Below the pieces are notes generated by a model, which saw only the letters and a list, made by a program, of their open reading frames with translations, was not told where the DNA came from and did not search any database. Made by a program: the position numbers and the translations under genes. Source: a virus. From it: DNA of 64,000 nt. The stretch is from IMG/VR virus record IMGVR_UViG_3300021440_000015, positions 56,258 through 120,257 of that record; one strand, written 5' to 3'. Of the stretch, positions 43,467-52,389 are shown piece by piece. Every line of letters begins with the position of its first letter. Position 1 is the first letter of the stretch.

Positions 43467-43494
43467 TCTACTCACCCCAAAAGGGTGAGTAGAG
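43467..43494. terminator. bidirectional terminator
   Basis: CTCTACTCACCCC/GGGTGAGTAGAG hairpin between converging genes (42209 plus, 43504 minus). Confidence 0.85.
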
Positions 43495-43503
43495 TCTTGT
43501 GTT

Positions 43504-45636
43504 TTATATTTTTTTGTATCTTTTACTATCTCTGATGTTTTGTATCAATTCATCCACAGACAGAACTTTCTTATCCTCATCGGTAAGGCTTACAGCCAGA
43601 TGTCTTAGCTTCTGTTCTAAGCGATGGATAATGTACGGATCTTTTTCTTTTCGGATCTCATCCACTATGTTCTCGATAGATATACGAAGCTGAGCTTGCT
43701 GATGCTGTTGCCTTAACTTAGCTGGATCGTTGTCCTGATTATTTTGTCTGTTGTCTATAAGGATATCTTTGGGGTTCATACCGTAGTAGGATAACCCTGT
43801 ACCCTTACTGATAAGCCAGAATGACAATATCCAGGTGATAACCAAGTCGTCATGTGAACCATCAGCATGATCCACCCTACCGTTTTTAATAACCAAAGAC
43901 AACATCTGATCTATCAACATCACATCCCGTACGCTATCAGCCGTAAGTCTGGTAGCGTTTTGTAAGGTGTTGCTATACAGATCAGATCTGCTTGTCATCC
44001 CAGAAGATGAGGTAGCGAAACCAAAATCTTTCTTATGTTCTATAAGTAGATCTGGTAAAGCCAATAGGTTATACCTTAACAACGTCTCTATGCGGTTTAA
44101 CGGACCAGGGTTTTCCACAGACATCTGCACTACTTTGTTATAGAGTCTCTTAAAAGGGTTTATTCCCTTACCTGGTAACATCAATAGCAAGTAATCTATA
44201 ATAGCAGATCCAGAAGATCTTCTTTCTATAATGCAAGTGAAGTTCTCAAACCGAACAAACCACTCCACCAACCATTGAGCAAATAGTATCAGGTTGGTCT
44301 CATTGTAGTTACCTACAGCTACTACCTCACCTGTCTGCACATCTCTCATGGTAAGAGCTATATCATCTCCACCAGCTGCATCACTGGTATCAAGAGCCAT
44401 AGAGTAATGACCTCTAGCCATCCTCATGTTGATTTCATTCTCAGGTATATACCACCTGGTGATGTAACCAAACTTACTAGACATCTCACTGTAGTAATCT
44501 AATCTCTGAGAGTTTCTTATTTTCTCAGATTGCTCCACTGTAAAAGGAGAAGTGATGCTACCAGATGTCCATTTGTTAAAGAAGTCTCTGTCAGCATCCT
44601 CACCTTTAGCACCAGTGATCTCAAGAGTCTCTCTTAACCAATCATCTGTATAACCTAACTGTCTATGACTAAACGTACAGTTAACACGAGCTTCTCCCTT
44701 AGGAGAGTTCTTTCTAACTGTTCTGTATAGATCATCTATGTTTACACAATCCAATAACTTCTCAGACCATAAAGCACTACCAGCCATTAGCTCATGAGCG
44801 TACTTACCATCAGGATCGTCTTTTTTACCAGCTGTTGTGGTAAATACGTTTCCGTAAGGTTCATGTTTTCTTTTAGCCAAAGCACGAGCAGCTGTGGTAG
44901 AAGCCAAAGCTGCTGGTAAAGTAATACCTACGTTGTATAAGAAAGCGATCTCATCTACTTTAAAAATAGGTGATGTAAGACCACGACCTACGTTCAAAGC
45001 AGCTTTAGGCGACTTGTTAGGTAAATGACCTTCATAGGAGTTGTCCAGATTACCGACTATTAACTTATCAGTGTTGGCTATATCACCTTTCTTACGCATG
45101 TTAAGATAGAAAGGTAGTTCATCTATGATGTCTTTAAGACGTATCAAGTTAGCTGATCTGAGCTTATCGTCTTTGGTAAGTAGATTAATCTTACCATGAG
45201 TCATGCCTATGTTCAACAAATAAGCATCTAGTACGTCAGAAGAGAAAGACTTACCTGTTTGACGAGGTTGTATCAAGAATAGAGTCATGTGGTTAAAGAA
45301 CAACCACGGTAAAGCTATGCCACCTCTATTGGCTCTGTAAACGATAGGATCATCTACTGCACCGCCAGGCGCTCTGGCTATCTCTCTTAAGTAGTACCAA
45401 TAGTTACTCTTACATTCAAAAAGTATATCAGCCATTATCTCTACAGTCAAACTACTGTAGTCGTATGGATCTATACCTTGTAATCTTGGGTTATGTAAAG
45501 CCAAAGGGAAGGCATGGTTTTTAACACCCATGTCTCTATACATGGCAGCCATTCTAACAAAGGACTTGTTGTTTGTTCTGTCATCTACGATAGCGTCTGG
45601 ATAACTTTTCCAGTCATCAGCAAAAAGTATGGTCAT
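43504..45636 (-). CDS. terminase large subunit (710 aa)
   Basis: ATP-driven DNA packaging motor with nuclease domain (phiKZ gp25-type TerL). A Walker A variant is seen near residue 125 (LIQPRQTGKSFSSD). An acidic strand with VDEIAFL near 225 is a candidate Walker B, followed by a coupling segment (YGNVFTTTAGKKDDPDG). The RNase H-like nuclease begins near 410 with SMALDTSDAAGGDD, whose Asp residues would bind metal. The length suits the family. The C-terminal 100 residues are coiled-coil and charged. It is last in a minus-strand run and ends in a terminator shared with 42209-43450. Confidence 0.9.
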   Translation of the reverse strand: MTILFADDWKSYPDAIVDDRTNNKSFVRMAAMYRDMGVKNHAFPLALHNPRLQGIDPYDYSSLTVEIMADILFECKSNYWYYLREIARAPGGAVDDPIVYRANRGGIALPWLFFNHMTLFLIQPRQTGKSFSSDVLDAYLLNIGMTHGKINLLTKDDKLRSANLIRLKDIIDELPFYLNMRKKGDIANTDKLIVGNLDNSYEGHLPNKSPKAALNVGRGLTSPIFKVDEIAFLYNVGITLPAALASTTAARALAKRKHEPYGNVFTTTAGKKDDPDGKYAHELMAGSALWSEKLLDCVNIDDLYRTVRKNSPKGEARVNCTFSHRQLGYTDDWLRETLEITGAKGEDADRDFFNKWTSGSITSPFTVEQSEKIRNSQRLDYYSEMSSKFGYITRWYIPENEINMRMARGHYSMALDTSDAAGGDDIALTMRDVQTGEVVAVGNYNETNLILFAQWLVEWFVRFENFTCIIERRSSGSAIIDYLLLMLPGKGINPFKRLYNKVVQMSVENPGPLNRIETLLRYNLLALPDLLIEHKKDFGFATSSSGMTSRSDLYSNTLQNATRLTADSVRDVMLIDQMLSLVIKNGRVDHADGSHDDLVITWILSFWLISKGTGLSYYGMNPKDILIDNRQNNQDNDPAKLRQQHQQAQLRISIENIVDEIRKEKDPYIIHRLEQKLRHLAVSLTDEDKKVLSVDELIQNIRDSKRYKKI

Positions 45637-45679
45637 TTTTTATGTATCTTTCATAAACATAAAATAAAAATACATAATA

Positions 45680-45713
45680 AAATACACACCAGCCCTTGTG
45701 AGGCTGGTGTGTA
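45680..45713 (-). terminator. terminator between minus-strand genes
   Basis: ATACACACCAGCC pairs with GGCTGGTGTGTAT. On the minus strand it follows 45728-46138 and is followed by TTTATTATGTATTTTT. Confidence 0.85.
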
Positions 45714-45727
45714 TCAAATTGAAACGA

Positions 45728-46138
45728 TCAAGGTATTGTTGGTTTCAGCGCTTGCTTTTGGATCAGGTCTTCGAGAAAGTGAAGATATCGCACCAGAAGG
45801 ATCCTGTGGAGATCGTCTTCAAGAAACTCTGCTATGCTGTCGTATTTAAAGACTACTTTAAGATTGTTAAATTGTCTAAGGTGATTAGGCATGGTGTCAT
45901 CCACCTGCATGCGGATCGAGTAAGCCACATGCTGCACTTCCATCGTAGAGAAATACTTTCTAACATAGTCCGTATATACTTCTTTATAGAAGAAGAATTC
46001 TACTTTTTTCCCACCCACGACCAGGAATTCAGATTTCATGAATTCAGGGCTGACCGGAGTGCGATCTGTGGTATAAAAGCGAATCCCTTTCATACCGACA
46101 TAAATCTTCAATATCTGTCTTTTGAACATTTTGAACAT
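45728..46138 (-). CDS. hypothetical protein (136 aa)
   Basis: Unknown. Basic, aromatic N-terminus (MFKMFKRQILKIYVGMKG), then a mixed alpha/beta body with many Phe and Tyr. It is separated from its upstream neighbour (ending at 46165) by 26 bases and has its own terminator downstream, so it is the last gene of the 47909-45728 minus-strand unit. Confidence 0.75.
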   Translation of the reverse strand: MFKMFKRQILKIYVGMKGIRFYTTDRTPVSPEFMKSEFLVVGGKKVEFFFYKEVYTDYVRKYFSTMEVQHVAYSIRMQVDDTMPNHLRQFNNLKVVFKYDSIAEFLEDDLHRILLVRYLHFLEDLIQKQALKPTIP

Positions 46139-46164
46139 ACGGTCCTCTCTAGATTACCATACGA

Positions 46165-47382
46165 TCAACTATTTCTTCCTATCAAAGCCCTTAAACAGAT
46201 GTAAAGAATCAAAGAAGTGCGAGTAGCCATCATCAAACTTTCAGAGATTTTACTACCAGCAGTCATAGTGACTATCCTACTACCCAATTCTCTAATAGCT
46301 AACAGCTCACTATCTGTGGATCGAGTAGATAAATATAAATTTTTCAGATTAGTCAAGACTTTAGGATAGTCTCTCATGTTGGTGATGTTGTTTTGATGTA
46401 GTAGATGGTAACTATATATAACCACCCTCTGAACAAAATCCTGCATAAGGGTTGCATTTCCACCGACGCTACCTTCATATACATTCTGCAACGTGATAGA
46501 TAACATCTTGTTAGATGTGTTTTTGTTAATACTTACAATAACCTGTACTAAGTTAGGTTTTATAAAACTGTTTCTATCGCTTAGTATCTGAAGCATATAT
46601 CTAACATCCGACTCTACTGATTTTGTTTTATCACGTAAAGTTTCTTCACCATCTGCATCAAGGTATGTACCGCCTGTGGTATTTATTCTACCACCAGACT
46701 CTCTTACAGCCATAAATTCAGCATAGTAGTTTTTAATCATGTCTCTAAATCTACCTTGGCTGTCAGATATAGCATAGACTATACTGTTATCGTCAGTGAA
46801 ATTATATAAGTTTTTCAAATGGATGCTGTTTTTACCTACCATTTCTTCACTTCTATAATCCACTACAGCATGCCAGCTGCCTAATCTTTTAATAAGGTAC
46901 TTATTACTAAGGTTAGCATATGTCATCTGAGCCACATGAGGGTCAGCAGGATATTTAAAGTAATGGCTAAACAAAGCAGCTAAACACCTACAGCAAAAAA
47001 TAACAGCTACGTCATAGGCAGCTCTTTTTTTCCTATCTTCATTTAGTAGGTTAGATCTCAAGAAACCGTGTATAAGATACATACACGTCAAGTTCATGAT
47101 ATCGCCGCCTACTTTGTAGCTGTGATCAATCGTGGTAAGTGATCTTATATCTTCAGTAAGGTCATTTAAGTTAATATCAAGAACTTCTTCATAAAACCTT
47201 CTCAAGTCACTATCTTTAAACCTAACTACATTAACACCTAGAAGATTACCACCAAAGAACTGTAGGTGTTCAGAGTTTTGATTGATGTAACCTATCTGAA
47301 ATCTATAAAGTTTATCAGCTGATTTACTGTCAAACTTAAAATTTGAAAAATTCTTTTGAAAAGCCTCGTAAAGATTCTTCAT
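46165..47382 (-). CDS. conserved hypothetical phage protein (405 aa)
   Basis: Unknown function. Helix-rich, soluble protein with several aromatic clusters, a Cys-Cys-Arg-Cys patch near residue 140 (AVIFCCRCLAALFSHYFKY) and a Gly/Thr-rich loop (GGRINTTGGTYLDADG). Its start overlaps the stop of 47379-47909 by four bases, so the pair is co-translated. Its place next to terminase suggests head or packaging, but nothing in the sequence proves it. Confidence 0.75.
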   Translation of the reverse strand: MKNLYEAFQKNFSNFKFDSKSADKLYRFQIGYINQNSEHLQFFGGNLLGVNVVRFKDSDLRRFYEEVLDINLNDLTEDIRSLTTIDHSYKVGGDIMNLTCMYLIHGFLRSNLLNEDRKKRAAYDVAVIFCCRCLAALFSHYFKYPADPHVAQMTYANLSNKYLIKRLGSWHAVVDYRSEEMVGKNSIHLKNLYNFTDDNSIVYAISDSQGRFRDMIKNYYAEFMAVRESGGRINTTGGTYLDADGEETLRDKTKSVESDVRYMLQILSDRNSFIKPNLVQVIVSINKNTSNKMLSITLQNVYEGSVGGNATLMQDFVQRVVIYSYHLLHQNNITNMRDYPKVLTNLKNLYLSTRSTDSELLAIRELGSRIVTMTAGSKISESLMMATRTSLILYICLRALIGRNS

Positions 47383-47909
47383 GTTAAAAGAGCTTTCATA
47401 TTTTTTAAGGCCGTTTCTCTGTCTGATGTCACTGTGACACCCATATCAGTGGCTAAATTTGACAACAGGGTAATCTTTCTATTATAAACTCCACCCTCGA
47501 CAGCTAAAATAACTTTTTTATACTTTTTGCTGTCTAAAGCTAATCTAAGGTCATTACCCATTTTGACTATTTCTCTACCATCTATATGCTCACCATCCAC
47601 AGTAAAAACATACAGATCCTTAACAGCGACATCGTCTTCACTGCTAATTTCACTGCTAATAGTTTCAGGGTCTATCATGTTAGTAATGGACTCTTTACCA
47701 TAAACAAGATTCAAAGCCTCGCTATAAATCTTACTTAATGGACCAGTCATAGTCACGGTTTTGACTTTTTTAACATCGCCAGAAGAATCAACTGATGATG
47801 ATAATTCACTAGAATCAGTATTTACTTGTGAGCTGTTTTGACCGGTAACAGGTTCAGTTGATTCAAACTTACTGTCTTTGGTTATATTAGTTACATTAAA
47901 GATACCCAT
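47379..47909 (-). CDS. conserved hypothetical phage protein (176 aa)
   Basis: Unknown function. The N-terminal 50 residues are Ser/Asp-rich and probably disordered (SQVNTDSSELSSSVDSSGD). The rest is alpha/beta (VAVKDLYVFTVDGEHIDGREIV, YKKVILAVEGGVYNRKITLLSN). First gene of the minus-strand unit that leads to 46165 and 45728. The 600-bp gene-free region at 47910-48528 lies upstream and probably holds its promoter. Confidence 0.75.
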   Translation of the reverse strand: MGIFNVTNITKDSKFESTEPVTGQNSSQVNTDSSELSSSVDSSGDVKKVKTVTMTGPLSKIYSEALNLVYGKESITNMIDPETISSEISSEDDVAVKDLYVFTVDGEHIDGREIVKMGNDLRLALDSKKYKKVILAVEGGVYNRKITLLSNLATDMGVTVTSDRETALKNMKALLT

Positions 47910-48045
47910 GATTGTACACCTATGTTAAGATACTATAATCCAAATTTGCTTTTTACTAGCTTTCATAGCATTGATCCTAATGGTTTTTTGGCTTTAAGTA
48001 AAAAAATATTTTTAGGATCAAGTTATGGGGGACATATTTATAACG

Positions 48046-48084
48046 ACAGCTATAAGGGGCTCTCGCCCCTTATAGCAGCTGTCT
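48046..48084. repeat. strong inverted repeat
   Basis: GACAGCTATAAGGGG-CTCTCG-CCCCTTATA-GC-AGCTGTC. No T-tract follows directly, so it may be a structural element rather than a terminator. Confidence 0.75.
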
Positions 48085-48451
48085 AGTATATAACTGGGCT
48101 TTAAGCTTTTCTAGCTATCTTTTCTATTATTAGAAATGGTCGACTTAGGACTGCGACATAATATATAAACGAATGAATAAAAGAATAATAGTTAAATCTC
48201 ATTGGGTAAATGAGATTTAAAAAGTTAAGAAGGAAGAGATATAAAACCTAAGATAACTTAAGATAGTTTTAGAGTATGGATTATCGGTAGTAGCTGATAG
48301 TTTATTTTTTATTTTAGGGAAATAAAAAATAATAAAGATTACACTTACTTAACTATTAAGTATAACAAATCTGGTATCCGCGTTTATAAGGGCGCGATTT
48401 TTCGAGATCGATAGGTCTCATCCAAAGGGCTTTCTAGTTATAGTCAATGAC

Positions 48452-48467
48452 TTAAACTTTATTTGGA
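48452..48467 (+). promoter_or_regulatory. early-type phage promoter (variant)
   Basis: TTAAACTTTATTTGGA in front of the transglycosylase-PhuZ operon, about 60 bases before ATG 48529. Confidence 0.6.
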
Positions 48468-48528
48468 CTCTGGCTATAATGTGCTTAGGTAGATTTTCTA
48501 ACTAGGTATTAACTTTGAAAGGATATAG

Positions 48529-48999
48529 ATGATTAAGCTGTCCGTATTGTTCAGTCTGTTGATTGCTCTGGCACCTGTAAGTGCCAACAATATCACAGAC
48601 TACATCGACGGTCGCTGCGGTAACAAATGTACTCATGTTGGCAACATGATCCACGAGGCAGTGCAGATAGCCTCAGAATCACATCAGGTAGAACCTAATG
48701 TGATAATCGCAGTGATGCAGGTAGAATCTAACTTTAACCCTAAAGCTCAGAATATGAGTAATAAAGGGTTGATGCAGGTGAACCTGAAGTATCATCGGGA
48801 GAAGTTCAAAGGAACCAACCCTATGAACGTATACGCTAATGTATACGTAGGTACATACATCTTGAAAGAGTGTATGGATAAGCGACGAGGTAATCTAAGC
48901 CTAGCATTAATTTGCTATAATGGCGGTGGTGATCCTCGGTATGTGCGTAAGGTAAAGAAGGTCTTAGCTGATCTCAATCAAAAGAAAGTAACATCATGA
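48529..48999 (+). CDS. exported lytic transglycosylase (SLT family), 156 aa
   Basis: Cleaves the glycan strands of peptidoglycan. A signal peptide is visible (MIKLSVLFSLLIALAPVSA, probable cleavage before NNITD), so the enzyme is sent to the periplasm by the host Sec system. The SLT motif is complete: catalytic Glu66 in MQVESNFNPKA, then SNKGLMQVN and later ALICYNGG. AAAGGA precedes the ATG. The stop overlaps the PhuZ start by four bases, an unusual coupling of a periplasmic enzyme and a cytoskeletal protein. It could aid lysis or local wall opening. Confidence 0.88.
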   Translation: MIKLSVLFSLLIALAPVSANNITDYIDGRCGNKCTHVGNMIHEAVQIASESHQVEPNVIIAVMQVESNFNPKAQNMSNKGLMQVNLKYHREKFKGTNPMNVYANVYVGTYILKECMDKRRGNLSLALICYNGGGDPRYVRKVKKVLADLNQKKVTS

Positions 49000-49970
49000 G
49001 CAACAAAACGATCGCTATCTACGGCGCGGGCGGGTTCGGTATCAACATCACCCAACAGTTCCAACGCTTTGCTGGGCAGAAAGATCCTGGTTTTGCCAAG
49101 ATCACTCCTTACTTCATTGACACTAGCAAGTCTAACATGCTGGATGAAGTTCCTGAAAACACTTACTTGTTTGACGGTCTTGACGGTTCTGGTAAATTGC
49201 GTAGTAGTAACTATGCTGTGATCTCTGAACGCTGTAAGGAAATCCTTCACAAGTTCAAGCCAGCTGATGTAAACATCGTCGTACACTCAGCTGCTGGGGG
49301 CAGTGGGAGTACCGCGGGGCCAGTCCTCGTGTCTGAGCTTTTGTCTCGCAACGAGACTGTGATTGTTCTGTTAGGCGGGAGCACTGCTTCCAAGATCGAG
49401 ACTGAGAACACCAAGAAGACTCTCCAGTCGTACGAGGTCATCTCACAAAAGCGTGACAAGCCTGTCATCTGCTTCTATCGTGAGAACACAAAGGACACTC
49501 CTCGTGGTGCGGTGGATAATCAGATGCAAACCGCAGTGGTCATCCTGGCGGCTATCTTCTCTGGTGCTAACCGTGAGTTGGAATCTGCTGACCTGGGTAA
49601 CTGGATCAACTACAACCGTGTGACCAGCTACAGTCCTAAGCTGAACCTGTTGGAGTTCCACTCAGGTACTATCAAGCTGAACAAAGGTCAGTCTTTGATT
49701 TCCCTGGCTACGTTGACAGACGATAACCACGACAGCGGTACTGAGGTACCTGTGGAATATCAGTGTGTGGGCTACGTGTCTCCTGAAGCTCAGAAAGCTA
49801 TCTCTATGGAAATGCCTATCCACGCATCTATCGTGGGTGGTGTGTTCAATGAGACAGTGGCTCGTTTGGAAGCACGTCTGGCTGTCTATGATGAGGCTCG
49901 TGCTGTGGTGGTGGAGAAGTCCATCGTCAAGAACTCTGCTGCATCTACAGATGACGGCTTGATTCTGTAA
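48996..49970 (+). CDS. phuZ: PhuZ-like phage tubulin/FtsZ GTPase (324 aa)
   Basis: Forms the bipolar spindle that centres the phage nucleus in phiKZ-like infections. The tubulin signature loop is present at about residues 99-107 (AAGGSGSTAGPV), preceded by an N-terminal Rossmann start (KTIAIYGAGGFGIN) and followed by a loop with VILLGGSTASKIE. The C-terminus is short and acidic (ASTDDGLIL), comparable to the PhuZ tail needed for polymerisation. The length matches the family (about 310-330). Codons are strongly optimised, pointing to high expression. Translation is coupled to the upstream transglycosylase; a terminator follows at once. Confidence 0.92.
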   Translation: MSNKTIAIYGAGGFGINITQQFQRFAGQKDPGFAKITPYFIDTSKSNMLDEVPENTYLFDGLDGSGKLRSSNYAVISERCKEILHKFKPADVNIVVHSAAGGSGSTAGPVLVSELLSRNETVIVLLGGSTASKIETENTKKTLQSYEVISQKRDKPVICFYRENTKDTPRGAVDNQMQTAVVILAAIFSGANRELESADLGNWINYNRVTSYSPKLNLLEFHSGTIKLNKGQSLISLATLTDDNHDSGTEVPVEYQCVGYVSPEAQKAISMEMPIHASIVGGVFNETVARLEARLAVYDEARAVVVEKSIVKNSAASTDDGLIL

Positions 49971-49976
49971 ACATAA

Positions 49977-50015
49977 ATAACACCCTAGCCCAAAAGGCCG
50001 GGGTGTTATTTTTTT
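49977..50015 (+). terminator. intrinsic terminator
   Basis: AATAACACC...GGTGTTATT followed by a T-tract. Confidence 0.9.
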
Positions 50016-50062
50016 GTCTAATTAATACCTTATATAGAGGCTTTTAAAAAGTACTATGACGA

Positions 50063-50079
50063 TACATACTTTGATTGAC
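50063..50079 (+). promoter_or_regulatory. possible early-type promoter (variant)
   Basis: TACATACTTTGATTGAC, about 30 bases before ATG 50111. It resembles the other modules in position and ending but is a weaker match. Confidence 0.45.
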
Positions 50080-50110
50080 CCCATCCCCTCAATCAAAGAA
50101 AGAATGTAAC

Positions 50111-50482
50111 ATGGATCTTAAAATTCTAGCTAACTATACAACATACGTGATATCGATAGCTACGATGCGTGTGACGTATACTCAGCTTCTACCTGAGATA
50201 GTACAATCCTATCTTATCCGAATGGATGAATTAGAAGACTTGTTTGACTGGCTGATACAAGAAAGTTTCACTAGCCTTATGCAAGGAAGTCATTACAGAC
50301 TCAGTACTCACTACAGACACGATGTGTTTAGAGTGGTTTACGATAGTCATTTTAAATACACGATGCCTATGTTCTTAAGGGGCAGAATGAGGGATATCAA
50401 TATGTCCCACCCAGGTTCCACAAACTGTCCGTATAAGCTGATGGTTTGTGGGGATGTCTTATTTATTTCAAAAGGAATGTAA
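50111..50482 (+). CDS. hypothetical protein (123 aa)
   Basis: Start ATG 50111, with AAAGAAAGAATGTAAC upstream, is preferred over any earlier codon. The protein is helical and aromatic with a central patch (LIQESFTSLMQGSHYRLSTHYRHDVFRVVYDSHF). First of a compact run of nine or more small plus-strand genes up to dCTP deaminase, with overlaps or short gaps. Unknown function; probably early host-takeover genes. Confidence 0.7.
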   Translation: MDLKILANYTTYVISIATMRVTYTQLLPEIVQSYLIRMDELEDLFDWLIQESFTSLMQGSHYRLSTHYRHDVFRVVYDSHFKYTMPMFLRGRMRDINMSHPGSTNCPYKLMVCGDVLFISKGM

Positions 50483-50483
50483 C

Positions 50484-51203
50484 ATGTACGATTATAAAGA
50501 CTTGAACGAGCTGTTGACTAAGGTGTCAGATGTGACTGTGATAGATCTGATGGACAAGGTCTCCTACATCACTGACTTCAGTGAGTTGATGTTACCCTTG
50601 GCTAAAGGTTATTACAACCGTGTAAACAACGAGCTTGTGTTTAGTGCTGACGTTGAGTATTCTACCATCATGAAGGATGGTACAAAGAAACAACTCATCA
50701 CCATGAGGGATTTCCAGACTTGTACTGGTATCATCTATAGTGAAGCCATCGGGTTTATCCAGAAACCCACGCCTCAAAACGTGATGATCAGGAAAAACAT
50801 CTGTGAAAAGCCTGTGTTTGATCTCAGGCTTCTCTCTGTAGTAGAGAAAATCATCGATGATTATCTCTATCGTTTATGCCCTCACACCCACACCACAGCC
50901 AATAATCTCGACTTAGACAAGCTGCTTCGACAGGATGTCAAAGAGGAAAAACGTGAGATAGCTATTGGTAATCTGGAAACAGATCTTATTGCTGTAATTG
51001 ATGAAGTCTCTAGTTTTGTGGGTCCTGACAGCTGGCACTTCTATTTTACCAAGAGACGTGGTACCGCTATAGTCATCAGTAAGACTGTGGACTTCCGGAT
51101 CTATGATTGGTATCGAATGAAGTGGGAGCGTGAGCAGCCTGACACAGACGAGAGTTCTATGCTGGCTATTTGTCAGGCTTTTGCTGATTTCAAGAAATCA
51201 TGA
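50484..51203 (+). CDS. hypothetical protein (239 aa)
   Basis: ATG 50484 follows AAAAGGAATGTAAC, a good ribosome binding site, and lies one base past the previous stop. Mixed alpha/beta, acidic, with a Cys/His/Thr-containing stretch (YRLCPHTHTTANNLDLDKLL) but no proper metal motif. Unknown function. The 3' end overlaps the next ATG by four bases. Confidence 0.75.
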   Translation: MYDYKDLNELLTKVSDVTVIDLMDKVSYITDFSELMLPLAKGYYNRVNNELVFSADVEYSTIMKDGTKKQLITMRDFQTCTGIIYSEAIGFIQKPTPQNVMIRKNICEKPVFDLRLLSVVEKIIDDYLYRLCPHTHTTANNLDLDKLLRQDVKEEKREIAIGNLETDLIAVIDEVSSFVGPDSWHFYFTKRRGTAIVISKTVDFRIYDWYRMKWEREQPDTDESSMLAICQAFADFKKS

Positions 51204-51580
51204 AACCGACTCTGTACACCTTAGATCTCAGATCTGAGTTAGGGTACTACAGAACCGTAGAAGAGCTTCAACCCATGTATTCAGCGGTTACGTTAAATAC
51301 TCTTGTTCAGCATATACTTACAGTACCTGGTAATAGTGATGATGAAGAGTATGTCTGGCAAGCTATAGAGAACTCTGTAGATGAGAATCCAGACGTATTT
51401 AACGAAGGCTATCTGCTAGAGCATATAGACTACTGGGTAGATGATATGAAAATATCACTGGACAGAGCCAATATAAAACAAGCTCCTCACGGAGTAGACC
51501 CTGGTGAATCCTATTTCGTTGGTTGGGTTGACCCCACCACAGTTCTTATGAGGTCACCATGTTACCTGAATCAAAACTGA
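51200..51580 (+). CDS. hypothetical protein (126 aa)
   Basis: Overlaps its upstream neighbour (ATGA) and its downstream neighbour (22 bases), so it is clearly part of a translationally coupled run. Acidic, with a Trp-containing C-terminal end (SYFVGWVDPTTVLMRSPC). No recognised family. Confidence 0.7.
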   Translation: MKPTLYTLDLRSELGYYRTVEELQPMYSAVTLNTLVQHILTVPGNSDDEEYVWQAIENSVDENPDVFNEGYLLEHIDYWVDDMKISLDRANIKQAPHGVDPGESYFVGWVDPTTVLMRSPCYLNQN

Positions 51581-51933
51581 AGCTGTATGTAGTAGACATA
51601 CCTGTTGAGATTGCCAATCTGGATTTGGTCCAGTTGGATACAGAGTCTGAAATGAGTAACGAGGATTGGATGAATCTTATTTGGCTTTGTTTGCTTAGAA
51701 ATAGAATCCTGATCAACAAGCTTAAAAAGCATAAATCATTACCTTCACACAAAGCTCTTACAGACATACTGACGACTCTTCTGCTTCAAGAATCCACAGA
51801 AGCATTTGAGGAAGCTTACGATCAGCTCTATCAGATAGTCGTTGACAGACTCCAAAAAGTTAATCTCGATCCTATCAAGATAAGAGGTATGACCATCACA
51901 GAACCCAATAACCTCTACGTGTATCATGTCTAA
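51559..51933 (+). CDS. hypothetical protein (124 aa)
   Basis: Helical, Leu-rich protein (NLDLVQLDTESEMSNEDWMN, LLLQESTEAFEEAYDQLYQI) of unknown function. The start lies inside the preceding gene, and its end overlaps the next start by eight bases. Confidence 0.7.
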   Translation: MLPESKLKLYVVDIPVEIANLDLVQLDTESEMSNEDWMNLIWLCLLRNRILINKLKKHKSLPSHKALTDILTTLLLQESTEAFEEAYDQLYQIVVDRLQKVNLDPIKIRGMTITEPNNLYVYHV

Positions 51934-52387
51934 TGGTTTTTTGTTGATGATTTCCATAGACGACAGACTGGGACAGATCCTACATACTCATATAACTGAA
52001 AAGATGTATGAGTGTTTGGGTAATTCTGTCAACAGAGGTGTTCTGTCTGAGCTTTGTGACAATACCTTTAGGGACATGGTGTCTCAGGTAGTTATGAATA
52101 CTTCAGACGATCACTCTGATTTCTGTTTCAATCTGTTGTCTCTGCCTAATTACTCTGGCTTGCGATTTGGTGCTAAAGGTGAAATTCACCCATTTGCTTT
52201 TCGACAAGAAAGAGAACTTACAGGACTTAGCCACGCATTGAAAGACTTAGGTCTCTTCATGTTCTTCGCAATCGCCAGAAACAAACCTCAGGGTATGTAC
52301 TTGGTCGATGTCAAATATGTAGATCAGTTTAGTATCGGATTGATCTATAAACCCAATCACCTCTCTGGTATCATAGAAAGCTTTTAA
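51926..52387 (+). CDS. hypothetical protein (153 aa)
   Basis: Unknown. Soluble alpha/beta protein with a Cys-containing helix (MYECLGNSVNRGVLSELC) and a central basic/aromatic segment (SGLRFGAKGEIHPFAFRQER). No signal peptide. Tightly packed in the same run; the next gene begins two bases after its stop. Confidence 0.7.
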   Translation: MSNGFLLMISIDDRLGQILHTHITEKMYECLGNSVNRGVLSELCDNTFRDMVSQVVMNTSDDHSDFCFNLLSLPNYSGLRFGAKGEIHPFAFRQERELTGLSHALKDLGLFMFFAIARNKPQGMYLVDVKYVDQFSIGLIYKPNHLSGIIESF

Positions 52388-52389
52388 AA

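Larger units (their letters stand above)
47910..48528. other. 619-bp gene-free region with hairpins between divergent units
   Basis: I find no gene here. It holds three strong inverted repeats: 48046-48084 (GACAGCTATAAGGGGC and its near-complete complement), 48193-48220 (AAATCTCATT/AATGAGATTT) and 48301-48334 (AT-only, TTTATTTTTTATTT type). It also has a promoter motif at 48452. The strand-divergent position and AT-richness make it a candidate for a replication or transcription control region. Confidence 0.6.
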
